A stretch of 64,000 bases of DNA from Steroidobacteraceae bacterium (GTDB lineage: Bacteria > Pseudomonadota > Gammaproteobacteria > Steroidobacterales > Steroidobacteraceae), in NCBI GenBank assembly GCA_029266835.1, contig JAQSWD010000006.1:1-64000 (forward strand), written 5' to 3'. A program made the position numbers and the translations under genes. Positions 51,170 through 60,447 of this stretch are shown piece by piece (position 1 is the stretch's first letter; each line of letters begins with the position of its first letter). Below the pieces are notes generated by a model that did not search any database, had not been told where the DNA came from, and saw only the letters and a program-made list of their open reading frames with translations.

Positions 51170-52205
51170 ACAGGTCCCAGGTGTCTTCGGCGACCACGTT
51201 CGGTAGTTTGGCCGACGTGACGCCATGCGAGCCGTGCGCAAGCACGTCGCCCTCCGACACGCCGCACGATTCGGGGATGGGCACGGTGTCGAAGTCGCTC
51301 AGGTAAGCGGCCGAGCCGCGCAGCCGGTCGCTGCGTGCGCCGACTTCCTGCATGATTCCGTTACGTTGCTTGAGCAGGTTGCGCGCCTTGACGATGTCGC
51401 TCATCAGCGAGACGCAGGCCGCCAGGTCGCCATAGTGTTCGCTGGCTTCGCGCTTCGCCATGGCCGAGCGCGCGGCGCTGACCAGCGAAGTCCGCGCCAG
51501 GCGCAGGCACAGCACCTCCGCGCACGCGATGGCCGCGATGTTGATGGCGCGTTTCGACTCCACCGAGATGCCCGGAAACTCACCGGCACCGGCTTTGTCG
51601 AGTTCTTCGAAGCGGGCGCGCGCGGCCAGCAGATTGGTCTGCGCGGCGTCGACGGCGGCTTGCAGCGCGGGCCTTTGCGCGGCGACCCTGGGCTTCTCCC
51701 AGCGGTGCCAGAACTTGTCGAGCTTGGCGATTCGAGCGTCGCAGGCCGCGAGCTGCTGGCGCGCGGCCACGATCAGCGCTTCCGCCTGGCGCAGCTGCTG
51801 CTCCAGCGACTGGCGCTGCGAAAACTGTCGGCGGTTACCTTCGAGCGCGAATGCCTTGCGCTCGCGCTCTTCCTGCTTGGCCGCGAGGTCCCGCACCAGC
51901 TGCGCGATGATTTCGCGACCGTCGAACCACAGGGCCCGCAGGTGATAGAAGACCAGGGTAGATAGACCGCTGTCGGCGGATTCGAGACGCTTCTCCAGCC
52001 CCTCGAGCATTTCCTGGACGCGCTGCGTGGCGGCTTCCTGCTGCTTGAGGCGATCGCGCATGCGCTGCGCGGTCTCGCTGAGCTCCTCGTGCTGCTTGCG
52101 CAGCTCCGCGCGGCTGCGGAACAGCTCGACCACGCGGCCATCTTCCGGATTTGACTCGGCCGGCTTGCTGGCGGCAAGAAAGGCGAAAGGCTTGAGGGCT
52201 TTCAT
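51150..52205 (-). CDS. Hypothetical coiled-coil protein
   Basis: 351 aa; long Q/E/R-rich helical stretches; convergent 20-bp overlap with the RND permease 3' end. Confidence 0.7.
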   Translation of the reverse strand: MKALKPFAFLAASKPAESNPEDGRVVELFRSRAELRKQHEELSETAQRMRDRLKQQEAATQRVQEMLEGLEKRLESADSGLSTLVFYHLRALWFDGREIIAQLVRDLAAKQEERERKAFALEGNRRQFSQRQSLEQQLRQAEALIVAARQQLAACDARIAKLDKFWHRWEKPRVAAQRPALQAAVDAAQTNLLAARARFEELDKAGAGEFPGISVESKRAINIAAIACAEVLCLRLARTSLVSAARSAMAKREASEHYGDLAACVSLMSDIVKARNLLKQRNGIMQEVGARSDRLRGSAAYLSDFDTVPIPESCGVSEGDVLAHGSHGVTSAKLPNVVAEDTWDLFKVLLQ

Positions 52206-52232
52206 GGGCTCCCGCGCGGACGGGAGCGTTGG

Positions 52233-52748
52233 TTAGGCGCGAAACCCGTGGCCGCGGTCGATGCAGTACTCCAGCCACTTATTTAGCATCGTATTCCTGG
52301 CCCAGCGCTGATCCAGTTCACGCTCCGCCACGCCGCGCAGCCGCCGCAAGACCTCGTGCTCGGGTTGCTGCCTGGCATGGGTATCCGCCGTTGGCGTCCA
52401 TTCCTGGGCCTCCACGAGCCGCGCATCGTGATAAACGCGCACCCGCATGTCCGGGTAGGTGGTCACGCCATCCGCCGCGGGGAAAAGATAGGTGAGATCG
52501 AGACTGGTCGTGTAAGGCGAACGCTCCGTGACGCTGAGACGCAGGTCACAGTCGTCCGCAACCTGCGACAGGCGCGTGCCGGTGAGCTGGCGCAGGTCTC
52601 CGGCGAGCGACGCGAGGCGCAGGTAGTTGCTCTCGTACAGCGACATGAGAGCGACGAAGCTGCGCGGCCGCGAGCGCCACGAAACCAGAGTCAATGTGTC
52701 ATTCAACATCATCTGGTCCGAATATAGCGGACCATTGCGATCATTCAA
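52233..52748 (-). CDS. DUF1249-like protein
   Basis: FVALMSLYESNYLRLASLAGDLRQLTGTRLSQVADDCDLRLSVTERSPYTTSLDLTYLF...YPDMRVRVYHDARLVEAQ; start uncertain. Confidence 0.75.
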   Translation of the reverse strand: MNDRNGPLYSDQMMLNDTLTLVSWRSRPRSFVALMSLYESNYLRLASLAGDLRQLTGTRLSQVADDCDLRLSVTERSPYTTSLDLTYLFPAADGVTTYPDMRVRVYHDARLVEAQEWTPTADTHARQQPEHEVLRRLRGVAERELDQRWARNTMLNKWLEYCIDRGHGFRA

Positions 52749-52793
52749 GACGCAAATCTCAAGCCAATGAGGCGTGATGCAGTTCGCGTCCGG

Positions 52794-53003
52794 TTATTTT
52801 TCTTCGACGTATTGAAAAACTTCGTCGAGCGTGCGACCAAGGGAATTCGCCAGTTTGAATGCGAGCTCGAGCGACGGAGAATATTTTCCCGCTTCGAGCG
52901 CAATGATGGTCTGACGAGTGACACCACAGGCTTCCGCGAGTTCCGCCTGCGTCATCTGCGCGCCGGAAAGGCGCCATTCGCGAATGCGATTGACGACGCT
53001 CAA
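52794..53003 (-). CDS. Short XRE-family HTH regulator
   Basis: MTQAELAEACGVTRQTIIALEAGKYSPSLELAFKLANSLGRTLDEVFQY; probable TTG start overlapping the upstream gene stop. Confidence 0.85.
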   Translation of the reverse strand: MSVVNRIREWRLSGAQMTQAELAEACGVTRQTIIALEAGKYSPSLELAFKLANSLGRTLDEVFQYVEEK

Positions 53004-53650
53004 GCGCTCGCCCGACCCGATGAACGATAGGCAATCGCCAGCGCCACGTGCTCGACCAGCGATTTCGCGATCAGCAGCCCGATGAGCAGGTTGGCGAGCA
53101 CGATGGGCGCGAGCCACCAGCTCATCTGCTGCCGCGGAACCGATGCAAGCACGACGATGCCGCCGATCACAATCAGCGTGAGCGCCCAATCGGCTGCGCG
53201 ACCCGCGCGATGGCGCAGTTGCAGATCGCGTTCATCCACTTCGATGCCGCCGGCGCGACGCCCGATGAGATGCGATACCACCGCCCAGGCGATGATGAGC
53301 AGGACGTACCGCTGGATGAACCGCTGGGTGAACAGGTCGTGGATGCTTTCAGGTACGACGGCATGACGGGAGAGCGCCAGCATCTCCCCCGTGAAAGTCG
53401 CGAGGATGATGACGAGGAACACCAGGCCTACCCAGGCCCGACGCTCGGTGAGCGACATGTGTTCGGGGAAGACTTCCTGGCTCTTCCTGCTGAACAGCCA
53501 GATTGCCGCCAGAAGACACAGCACGAAAGCATTGGCGCCAGTCGCGCCCAGGTCCACACCGCCCCAGCGTTCGCTGGGCCCGAAGAGGGCGAGGCCGCCG
53601 GCCAGCAAACCCGCCGCAGTCAGAATCCACGCAAGCCGTATCCCGTTCAT
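53000..53650 (-). CDS. Multi-TM membrane protein, partner of the XRE regulator
   Basis: 216 aa, about six hydrophobic segments, translationally coupled to the XRE gene. Confidence 0.75.
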   Translation of the reverse strand: MNGIRLAWILTAAGLLAGGLALFGPSERWGGVDLGATGANAFVLCLLAAIWLFSRKSQEVFPEHMSLTERRAWVGLVFLVIILATFTGEMLALSRHAVVPESIHDLFTQRFIQRYVLLIIAWAVVSHLIGRRAGGIEVDERDLQLRHRAGRAADWALTLIVIGGIVVLASVPRQQMSWWLAPIVLANLLIGLLIAKSLVEHVALAIAYRSSGRASA

Positions 53651-53661
53651 GTCGCCTCCTC

Positions 53662-53717
53662 GATGTAATGTTTACCGTACATGGTGTTAGGCCGCCATGT
53701 AAAGTCTTTTTTACATC
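53662..53717. promoter_or_regulatory. Nested co-axial dyad (four ATGTA half-sites) upstream of the membrane/XRE pair
   Basis: GATGTAA(53662-53668)...TACATGG(53678-53684)...CCATGTA(53695-53701)...TTACATC(53711-53717); both arm pairs are centred on 53689.5. Confidence 0.7.
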
Positions 53718-54694
53718 ACAGGAAGCGATCCGCGCAGAAAGGGGCATTGCTCCAGATCGACGTTGCCGCCCGAAATCACGATGCCCACCCGCTGTCCGGG
53801 CGCACCCAGGGCACTCTTCAGCGCGGCTGCGACGGCCACCGCCGATGAGGGCTCGATGAGCAGCTTCAGGTCCTGCAAGGCTATGCGCATGGCCTCGACG
53901 ATCTGCGGCTCGGTGACGGTGACCACGTCGTCCACGAGCGCTCGCAATAGCTTGAAATTGCGAACGCCGATGGAGCCGCGCAATCCATCGGCCAGGGTGT
54001 CGGGCGCGGTGACCGAACATCGCTGGCCCGTCTTGAAAGAACGGAATGCGTCATCCGCATTGGCGGGCTCGGCTCCAACGACGCGAATGCCCGGGGCCAG
54101 GGTCTTCGCCGCCAACGCCGTGCCGCCGATGAGTCCACCACCGCCCACGGGCGCACAGATGACGTCGACCTCGGGGATCTCGGCCAGGAACTCCAGAGCC
54201 GCAGTGCCCTGCCCCGCGATGATGCGTGCGTCATCGAAAGGGTGGACCACTTCGCCGCCTTCGCGCGCGACTATCTCCTTCAATTTCTGTTCGCGCGCAG
54301 CGAGGCCCGGTTCGCAAAACTCGAGGCGTGCGCCCGCGGCTTCGATGGCCGCCACTTTCACGCGCGCCGAACCGCGCGGCACCACGACGAGCGCACGCAT
54401 GCCACGCGCGCGCGCCGCGAGCGCCAGCGCGTTGCCATGATTGCCGGACGAATGGGTGACCACCAGCGGCGTGCGCGCCGGATCCAGCTGCAGCAGCGTG
54501 TTCATCGCGCCGCGGAACTTGAACGCCCCACCGGTCTGCAGGTTTTCGCATTTGAAGAACACCCGCCGGCCGGCCCGCGCATCGAAGGCGTCACTGCGCA
54601 TGACGGGTGTGCGGACTATGTGCGGACCAATGCGTGCAGCCGCCGCCACCACGTCGGCGAATGCGGGCAACTCCTCACACGTGGAGAGGCTCAC
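53711..54694 (-). CDS. Threonine/serine dehydratase-like PLP enzyme
   Basis: [54 protein letters not shown]. Confidence 0.92.
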   Translation of the reverse strand: MSLSTCEELPAFADVVAAAARIGPHIVRTPVMRSDAFDARAGRRVFFKCENLQTGGAFKFRGAMNTLLQLDPARTPLVVTHSSGNHGNALALAARARGMRALVVVPRGSARVKVAAIEAAGARLEFCEPGLAAREQKLKEIVAREGGEVVHPFDDARIIAGQGTAALEFLAEIPEVDVICAPVGGGGLIGGTALAAKTLAPGIRVVGAEPANADDAFRSFKTGQRCSVTAPDTLADGLRGSIGVRNFKLLRALVDDVVTVTEPQIVEAMRIALQDLKLLIEPSSAVAVAAALKSALGAPGQRVGIVISGGNVDLEQCPFLRGSLPVM

Positions 54695-55248
54695 AGCCGT
54701 GCGAATTCGGGCGCGAAGAAATGCTCGCGGTAGTACGCGAGTTCGCGGATGGATTCCTGGATGTCGTCCAGCGCCTTGTGCGAGCCCTGCTTAGAGAAGC
54801 CCGGGATGATGCCGGGAGCCCAACGTCGGGCCAGTTCCTTCACCGTGCTCACGTCGAGATTGCGGTAATGAAAGAACTTCTCGAGCGTGGGCATGTGGCG
54901 CGCGAGGAACCGCCGGTCCTGGCATATGCTGTTGCCGCACATGGGCGAGGCGTTGGCTTCCACCAGTGCCCGCACGAACTCCAGCGTGCGTTGTTCGGCG
55001 CTCGCCATCGTGTACTTGCTCTCTCGCACACGGGCGATGAGGCCGGAGGCGCCGTGGGTGCGCTTGTTCCACTCGTCCATCGCGTCGAGCACCGGGTCCG
55101 GCTGGTGGATGGCGATGACCGGCCCCTCGGCGACCACGTCGAGGTTGGCGTCGGTGACGATGGTGGCCATCTCGATGATCACGTCCGAGTCGGGCTTGAG
55201 GCCCGTCATCTCGAGATCTATCCAGATGAGATATTCGCTGCTCGGCAT
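54691..55248 (-). CDS. orn: Oligoribonuclease
   Basis: [66 protein letters not shown]. Confidence 0.97.
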   Translation of the reverse strand: MPSSEYLIWIDLEMTGLKPDSDVIIEMATIVTDANLDVVAEGPVIAIHQPDPVLDAMDEWNKRTHGASGLIARVRESKYTMASAEQRTLEFVRALVEANASPMCGNSICQDRRFLARHMPTLEKFFHYRNLDVSTVKELARRWAPGIIPGFSKQGSHKALDDIQESIRELAYYREHFFAPEFARL

Positions 55249-55272
55249 ATGGATGGCGCGATACTACAGGGA

Positions 55273-56220
55273 ATGACTGGCTCCAGCGAAGACGGACGAT
55301 TCGAAGCCGAGGTGATCGCGGCCTATGGCCGGCACCTGCTCGTGCGGAACGGCGAGCACGAGGTACGCGCCCGGCCTTCGGGACGGCGGTTGTCCATCGT
55401 CTGCGGCGATCGCGTCCTTTGTGAAACCGACCGCAAGCATGATGAAGTGCTCATCGTCGAAGTGCTGCCGCGGCGGACGCTGCTGGCGCGCGCCAACATG
55501 CGCGGCGACAGCGAACCGGTGGTCGCGAACATCACGCGGCTGGTGGTCGTGCTCGCGCCATTGCCGCGCCCCGATCTCTTCGTCGTCGATCGTTATCTCT
55601 GCGCCGCCACCGCGGCCGGCATCACCGGCGCGCTGGCGGTCAACAAATCGGATCTCGAGGACGACGCCGGACTGCGGGAAGAACTCGACGCGCTGACCGC
55701 CGCGGGCTATGAGCGCGTGCGCTGCTCGGCCAAGGGCGGGCAAGGTCTCGCGGAATTGCGCGCCATGCTGGCCACGGGCGTGAGCGTGCTGGTGGGTCAA
55801 TCCGGCGTGGGCAAGTCGTCGCTGGTGCGCGCGCTGTTACCCGACGAAGTGATCGCCACCGGCGATCTCATGCGCGAAGAGGAAGGCCGGCACACCACCA
55901 CGGCATCGCGGGCCTATCGGCTGGTGAACCCGGCGGGCGGATCGGGTGGCACGCTGATCGACTCACCGGGCGTGCGAGACTTCGCGCCCGCCATCGATCA
56001 GCTGGATGAGAAAACGCTGGGCTTCCCGGAAATCGCGGCGCGCGCGGGTGGCTGCCGCTTCCACGACTGCAAACACCTGCAGGAACCCTCCTGCGCGGTG
56101 ATCGCGGCCGTCGAGGCGAATGAAATGTCCGCCAGGCGTTACGAGAGCTACCGGCGGCTGCGTCGTCTGTATTCCGATCTCGTGGAAGCGCGCGGCCCGG
56201 GTCAACGCAAGAAACGTTAG
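55273..56220 (+). CDS. rsgA: Ribosome small subunit-dependent GTPase RsgA
   Basis: Circularly permuted GTPase motifs NKSD, GQSGVGKSSLV, DSPGVRDF, and Cys/His zinc region GCRFHDCKHLQEPSCAV. Confidence 0.95.
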   Translation: MTGSSEDGRFEAEVIAAYGRHLLVRNGEHEVRARPSGRRLSIVCGDRVLCETDRKHDEVLIVEVLPRRTLLARANMRGDSEPVVANITRLVVVLAPLPRPDLFVVDRYLCAATAAGITGALAVNKSDLEDDAGLREELDALTAAGYERVRCSAKGGQGLAELRAMLATGVSVLVGQSGVGKSSLVRALLPDEVIATGDLMREEEGRHTTTASRAYRLVNPAGGSGGTLIDSPGVRDFAPAIDQLDEKTLGFPEIAARAGGCRFHDCKHLQEPSCAVIAAVEANEMSARRYESYRRLRRLYSDLVEARGPGQRKKR

Positions 56221-56229
56221 CGGAACTCG

Positions 56230-56829
56230 TCAGCGTTGCGCGACGCGCCCGGCAAGCGCGTGCGCCAGCGTTCCGCCGTCGACGTACTCGAGCTCGCCAC
56301 CGATGGGAATGCCATGGGCTATTCGGCTGGCCTGGATGTTCCGCTGCGCCGTGCGCTCACCGAGAAAATGGGCCGTGGCCTCGCCTTCCACCGTCGGATT
56401 GGTGGCGAGGATCACCTCGCGGACTTCGCCCGAATCCAGCAGCGCCTCGAATTCCCGCGCGCCGATCTGCTCCGGGCCGATGCCGTCGAGCGGCGAGAGA
56501 TGGCCGTGCAGGACGAAGTATCGGCCACGGAAGCTGCCCGACTGTTCGACGGCCACGACGTCAGCCGGCGACTCCACCACGCACAACAGAGAGGCATCAC
56601 GCGAGTTCGACGAACAGATCGAGCACAACTCGCTGTCGGTGAGCATGCGGCAGCGCTTGCATCGGCTGATGCTGTCGAGCCCGGATATCAGCGCATCGGC
56701 CAGTGTGCGTGCGCCGCCCCGCCCGCCTTGCAGCAGGTGGAACGCCATGCGTTGGGCGGTCTTGGGACCGACGCCCGGCAACGCGCGCAGCGCGTCGATC
56801 AGCCGGGCCAGCGGAGCGGCATGCTGCAT
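56230..56829 (-). CDS. recR: Recombination protein RecR
   Basis: [55 protein letters not shown]. Confidence 0.97.
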   Translation of the reverse strand: MQHAAPLARLIDALRALPGVGPKTAQRMAFHLLQGGRGGARTLADALISGLDSISRCKRCRMLTDSELCSICSSNSRDASLLCVVESPADVVAVEQSGSFRGRYFVLHGHLSPLDGIGPEQIGAREFEALLDSGEVREVILATNPTVEGEATAHFLGERTAQRNIQASRIAHGIPIGGELEYVDGGTLAHALAGRVAQR

Positions 56830-56848
56830 TGGCGCCTCAATGGCGTAA

Positions 56849-57169
56849 TCAAAAGGGAAGTTTGAAGCCCGGGGGCAGCGCGACGCCGGACATCACCGAC
56901 GACATGCGCTGCTGGGTCTGCGTCTCGACCTTGTTCACCGCGTCGTTGATGGCGGCGGCGATCAGGTCCTCGAGCATCTCGCGGTCTTCGGAGATGACCT
57001 GCGGCTCGATCTGCACTCGCTTGACCTCGTGTTTGCCCGACATGGTGACCTTCACCATGCCGCCACCGGCTTCACCTGTGACTTCCATGTTGGCGATCTC
57101 GTCCTGGGCCTTCTTCATGTTGGCCTGCAGGGCCATCGCCTGCTTCATCATGTTTCCACCACCACGCAT
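56849..57169 (-). CDS. ybaB: YbaB/EbfC family nucleoid-associated protein
   Basis: [48 protein letters not shown]. Confidence 0.95.
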   Translation of the reverse strand: MRGGGNMMKQAMALQANMKKAQDEIANMEVTGEAGGGMVKVTMSGKHEVKRVQIEPQVISEDREMLEDLIAAAINDAVNKVETQTQQRMSSVMSGVALPPGFKLPF

Positions 57170-57180
57170 CTAACTTCTCC

Positions 57181-58767
57181 TCATTGTTCCGTTGGCCGCA
57201 CCGATTCGGGGTGCAGCGTGGCGCCGAACCGCGATTTGAGCTCGCGCACCATGGGGTCGTCTTCCAGCGACTTGCGCGCAGCGTCGAGTGCCTCGGCCGA
57301 ACGCCGCTCGCCGGTCTGGCTGGGCGTCTCGACATCGGGCGCGCCTTCCACGAACTCGAGTTTCGCGGGAACGCCGAGATACTTGGTCAGCGCCTGCCCG
57401 AGCTTTTCCACCTGCGCCGCGGATCGCGCCACCTTTGGATCGATGGCCAGGCGCAGCGTGTTGCCGCGGTGTTCGAGCAGCGCGCAGTTGGTCGCCAGCT
57501 GGCGCGCCGCGCCGGTGAGATCGAGGTCGCCGATGACGCGGATCCATTGGACGGGTTCGATCGCGCCGGCCGACGCGGGCCGCACGATGGGGGCACCGCC
57601 GATGGAAGGCGGCGGACTCGCGGCGCCTGAGACCCCCGCCCCGCGCGCCCCGCCACCTGAAGCAGCCCCGGTCACCGCGGCGCCCGCGGGCCGGAAAGCC
57701 AGCATGCGCACCAGCGTCATCTCGAAACCGGTGCGCGGATCGGGCGCATAGCCGATATCGCGGCGACCGAGAATCGCGGTCTGGTAATAGAGCTGCACGT
57801 CTTCGGCCGATATCGCGGCGGCCAACTCCTTCAGCAGCGCAGGATCGTACAGCTCGTCGCCTTCGTATCCATCCACCAGCTGCTGCAATGCCACGCGCGT
57901 GAGCAGCGCAGCCAGGTCGTCGAGCACCTGCGCGTAGTCAGGCGAGAATTCCTCGAGCAGCTTCGACGCGGCCAGCAGTTGCACGGCGTCATTCGTCGCC
58001 AGCGCGCGCGCGATCTTGGTGACGTGGTCTCGGTCGATGGTGCCCAGCATGCCGCGGGCACTCTTCTCGTCCACCTTGCCACCGCCGAATGCGATGAGCT
58101 GATCGGTGAGCGACAGTGCATCGCGCATGCTGCCATCCGCCGCCTGCGCCACCAGGCGCACCGCGGCGGGCTCGTGCGCGATTTTTTCGGCGTCCAGCAC
58201 CTTCACGAGATGCTCGCTGATGAGGCTCACCGGCATACGCTTGAGATTGAACTGCAGGCAGCGCGACAACACCGTGACCGGCAGCTTCTGCGGATCGGTC
58301 GTCGCGAGCAGGAATTTCACGTGTGGCGGCGGTTCTTCGAGCGTCTTCAGCAAGGCGTTGAAAGAATGCGTGGACAGCATGTGCACTTCGTCCACGAGAT
58401 AGACCTTGTACCGGCCGCGCGTCGGCGCGTACTGCACGTTCTCGAGCAGTTCGCGCGTGTCATCCACCTTGGTGCGCGACGCCGCGTCGACTTCGATGAG
58501 ATCGACGAAACGGCCCTCGTCTATCTCCTTGCAGGAAGCGCATTTGCCGCAGGGCGTGGCGGTGACGCCGGTCTCGCAGTTGAGGCACTTCGAGAGGATG
58601 CGCGCGATGGTGGTCTTGCCCACGCCACGCGTGCCGGTGAACAGGAAGGCGTGATGTACCCGGCCCTGGGTGAGCGCGTTGCCCAGTGCAACACGGACGT
58701 GCTCCTGGCCCACCAGTTCGGCGAAAGAACGAGGCCGCCACTTGCGGGCCAGCGCGAGATAACTCAT
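57181..58767 (-). CDS. dnaX: DNA polymerase III subunit gamma/tau
   Basis: LARKWRPRSFAELVGQEHVRVALGNAL, FTGTRGVGKTTIARILSKCLNC, DEVHMLSTHSFNALLKTLEEPP. Confidence 0.97.
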   Translation of the reverse strand: MSYLALARKWRPRSFAELVGQEHVRVALGNALTQGRVHHAFLFTGTRGVGKTTIARILSKCLNCETGVTATPCGKCASCKEIDEGRFVDLIEVDAASRTKVDDTRELLENVQYAPTRGRYKVYLVDEVHMLSTHSFNALLKTLEEPPPHVKFLLATTDPQKLPVTVLSRCLQFNLKRMPVSLISEHLVKVLDAEKIAHEPAAVRLVAQAADGSMRDALSLTDQLIAFGGGKVDEKSARGMLGTIDRDHVTKIARALATNDAVQLLAASKLLEEFSPDYAQVLDDLAALLTRVALQQLVDGYEGDELYDPALLKELAAAISAEDVQLYYQTAILGRRDIGYAPDPRTGFEMTLVRMLAFRPAGAAVTGAASGGGARGAGVSGAASPPPSIGGAPIVRPASAGAIEPVQWIRVIGDLDLTGAARQLATNCALLEHRGNTLRLAIDPKVARSAAQVEKLGQALTKYLGVPAKLEFVEGAPDVETPSQTGERRSAEALDAARKSLEDDPMVRELKSRFGATLHPESVRPTEQ

Positions 58768-58806
58768 GCGTGCGCGATTCCTCGTACGGGTACGGCGAAG
58801 AATTGG

Positions 58807-58908
58807 GAGGCAGCCCGCACCAGCCGGACTTCGGCGCCCGACATCGCCGCTACCGCTGCTCCCTTCCGGGCCTGACGGGGTTTACAACTAGTCGTCGCGA
58901 AGGTCGAA
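58807..58908 (-). ncRNA. ffs: Bacterial small SRP RNA (4.5S); 5' boundary unclear, merges with the truncated tRNA-Ser
   Basis: Minus strand GTCAGGCCCGGAAGGGAGCAGC apical SRP motif; CTTCG/CGAAG and CGAC/GTCG stem pairing; located upstream of dnaX as in related genomes. Confidence 0.8.
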
Positions 58909-58976
58909 CCCTGGAACACCTTTTGGATGTTGCTTGCTTTCCAAGCAAGTGCCTTCGACCGCTCGGCCACCTGTCC
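58904..58976 (-). pseudogene. 3'-truncated tRNA-Ser (anticodon GGA)
   Basis: Minus strand GGACAGGTGGCCGAGCGGTCGAAGGCACTTGCTTGGAAAGCAAGCAACATCCAAAAGGTGTTCCAGGGTTCGA: D-arm, GGA anticodon arm, 6-bp variable arm and T-loop start are present, but no CCCTG T-stem partner, no CCTGTCC acceptor partner and no CCA follow. Confidence 0.75.
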
Positions 58977-59015
58977 TCGGGGGGCGAATGATAACGGAAA
59001 GCCGCCCCCGGGGGC

Positions 59016-59420
59016 TTATTCGGTCGGGACTTCGCGCGGCTTGGCCGGAGGCGGCGCGGGAGTCGCCGGAGCGGCGGTCTTCTGCGTACTGAAAGCCGGC
59101 GGAGTGTCCAGGCAGGGCTCGTCCCGGCCCCTGACGCGTTCCGGCGTATTGAGTGCCGGCACCTTCAGCGCATTGCGGGTATCCGGGGCATTCAGGCCAT
59201 CAGGAGCCTTCAGTGGCGGCATTTCCTTGGCCCCGATATAAATCTTGTTGTCCTGCTTGCAGACGATTTTCTTCGTCTCGCCGAAGGGCTGGCCGGGCAG
59301 CGCGGTGTTGCCGACCTTGCGCATGCTGTTGCATCCGGAAATGGCGGCGGCCGCCAGGCCGGCCACCAGGGTGACGGCGAGAAGTCGAGCCAGAGGGCGA
59401 ACCTGACGAGCAATACGCAT
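59016..59420 (-). CDS. Small lipoprotein of unknown function upstream of dnaX/SRP and downstream of dapA
   Basis: MRIARQVRPLARLLAVTLVAGLAAAAISGCNS lipobox; Pro/Ala-rich C-terminus. Confidence 0.7.
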   Translation of the reverse strand: MRIARQVRPLARLLAVTLVAGLAAAAISGCNSMRKVGNTALPGQPFGETKKIVCKQDNKIYIGAKEMPPLKAPDGLNAPDTRNALKVPALNTPERVRGRDEPCLDTPPAFSTQKTAAPATPAPPPAKPREVPTE

Positions 59421-59446
59421 GAAGCTTGCGACCTTGGTGGCGGGGA

Positions 59447-60331
59447 CTAGTTCACGACGATGCCGGCCGCGAAAAGCGACTCGGTCACCAGCGCATGGTA
59501 CTCCGGAGACAGCTCGGTCAGAGGCAGGCGGATGGCCGCACCGGCCATCCCCATGCGATGCACGGCCCACTTGACCGGAATGGGATTGGATTCCACGAAC
59601 AGATTGCGATGCAGGGCCACCAGCCGCTGATCGATCTGCGTAGCGCCCGCCCGATCGCCGCGCAGCGCCGCGGCGATCATGTCGGCCATGGCGCGCGGGG
59701 CCACGTTGGCCGTCACCGAGATCACGCCCACGGCGCCGACACCGATGGCGTCGCGCGCCGTCAGGTCGTCGCCGCTGAGGACCTCGAAGCCCGGAGCGCA
59801 GGCCGCCACCAGTTCGCGGATGCGCGTGGGTTCGCCCACGGCTTCCTTGATGCCGACGATGCCCGGTACCTGGGAGAGCTTGCCGACGGTGGCGGGAAGG
59901 ATGTCCACGGCGGTACGGCCGGGCACGTTGTAGAGGAGCACGGGGATCCGCGATGCCGCGGCAACCGCCTCGAAATGCCGGAACAAACCCTGCTGGGTGG
60001 GCTTCACGTAGGCAGGCGCCGCGACCAGTAACGCGTCCACCGCATCGAGGCCGGAGATCCAGCGCGCGCGTTCGACGGAGGTGGCCGTGCTGCTGGTGCC
60101 GGCGTTCGCCACCAGCAGCGCTCGCTTGCCGAGAGTCTTGCGCGCGCGCAGCAGCAGCTCGCGAAGTTCTTCGTCGGTGACGGTCGCGGATTCTCCGGTG
60201 GATCCGGCCACGACGATTCCCGCGCTGCCATTGGCAACCTGGAATTCCAGGAGACGGGACCAAGCGTCGAAATCGATGCTGCCATCCGGCTGCATCGGGG
60301 TCACGAGCGCCACCAGGCTGCCGGCGAACAT
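59447..60331 (-). CDS. dapA: 4-hydroxy-tetrahydrodipicolinate synthase
   Basis: MFAGSLVALVTPMQPDGSIDFDAWSRLLEFQVANGSAGIVVAGSTGESATV, LYNVPGRTAVDI, GIKEAVGEPTR. Confidence 0.96.
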   Translation of the reverse strand: MFAGSLVALVTPMQPDGSIDFDAWSRLLEFQVANGSAGIVVAGSTGESATVTDEELRELLLRARKTLGKRALLVANAGTSSTATSVERARWISGLDAVDALLVAAPAYVKPTQQGLFRHFEAVAAASRIPVLLYNVPGRTAVDILPATVGKLSQVPGIVGIKEAVGEPTRIRELVAACAPGFEVLSGDDLTARDAIGVGAVGVISVTANVAPRAMADMIAAALRGDRAGATQIDQRLVALHRNLFVESNPIPVKWAVHRMGMAGAAIRLPLTELSPEYHALVTESLFAAGIVVN

Positions 60332-60447
60332 GCGTACGATCCGAGGTTCTAGGAAAAACGGTCGCGCATGGTACGGGCGCGCGGCAGAGGTCCGCAAGAC
60401 GCCCGCGGCCACGCCATTCGCGACGGGTGCGGTACACTTCTCGCCTG

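Noticed and set aside
57181-58767. Programmed frameshift site in dnaX for a gamma product
   Set aside because: No A-rich slippery heptamer with downstream structure was apparent.
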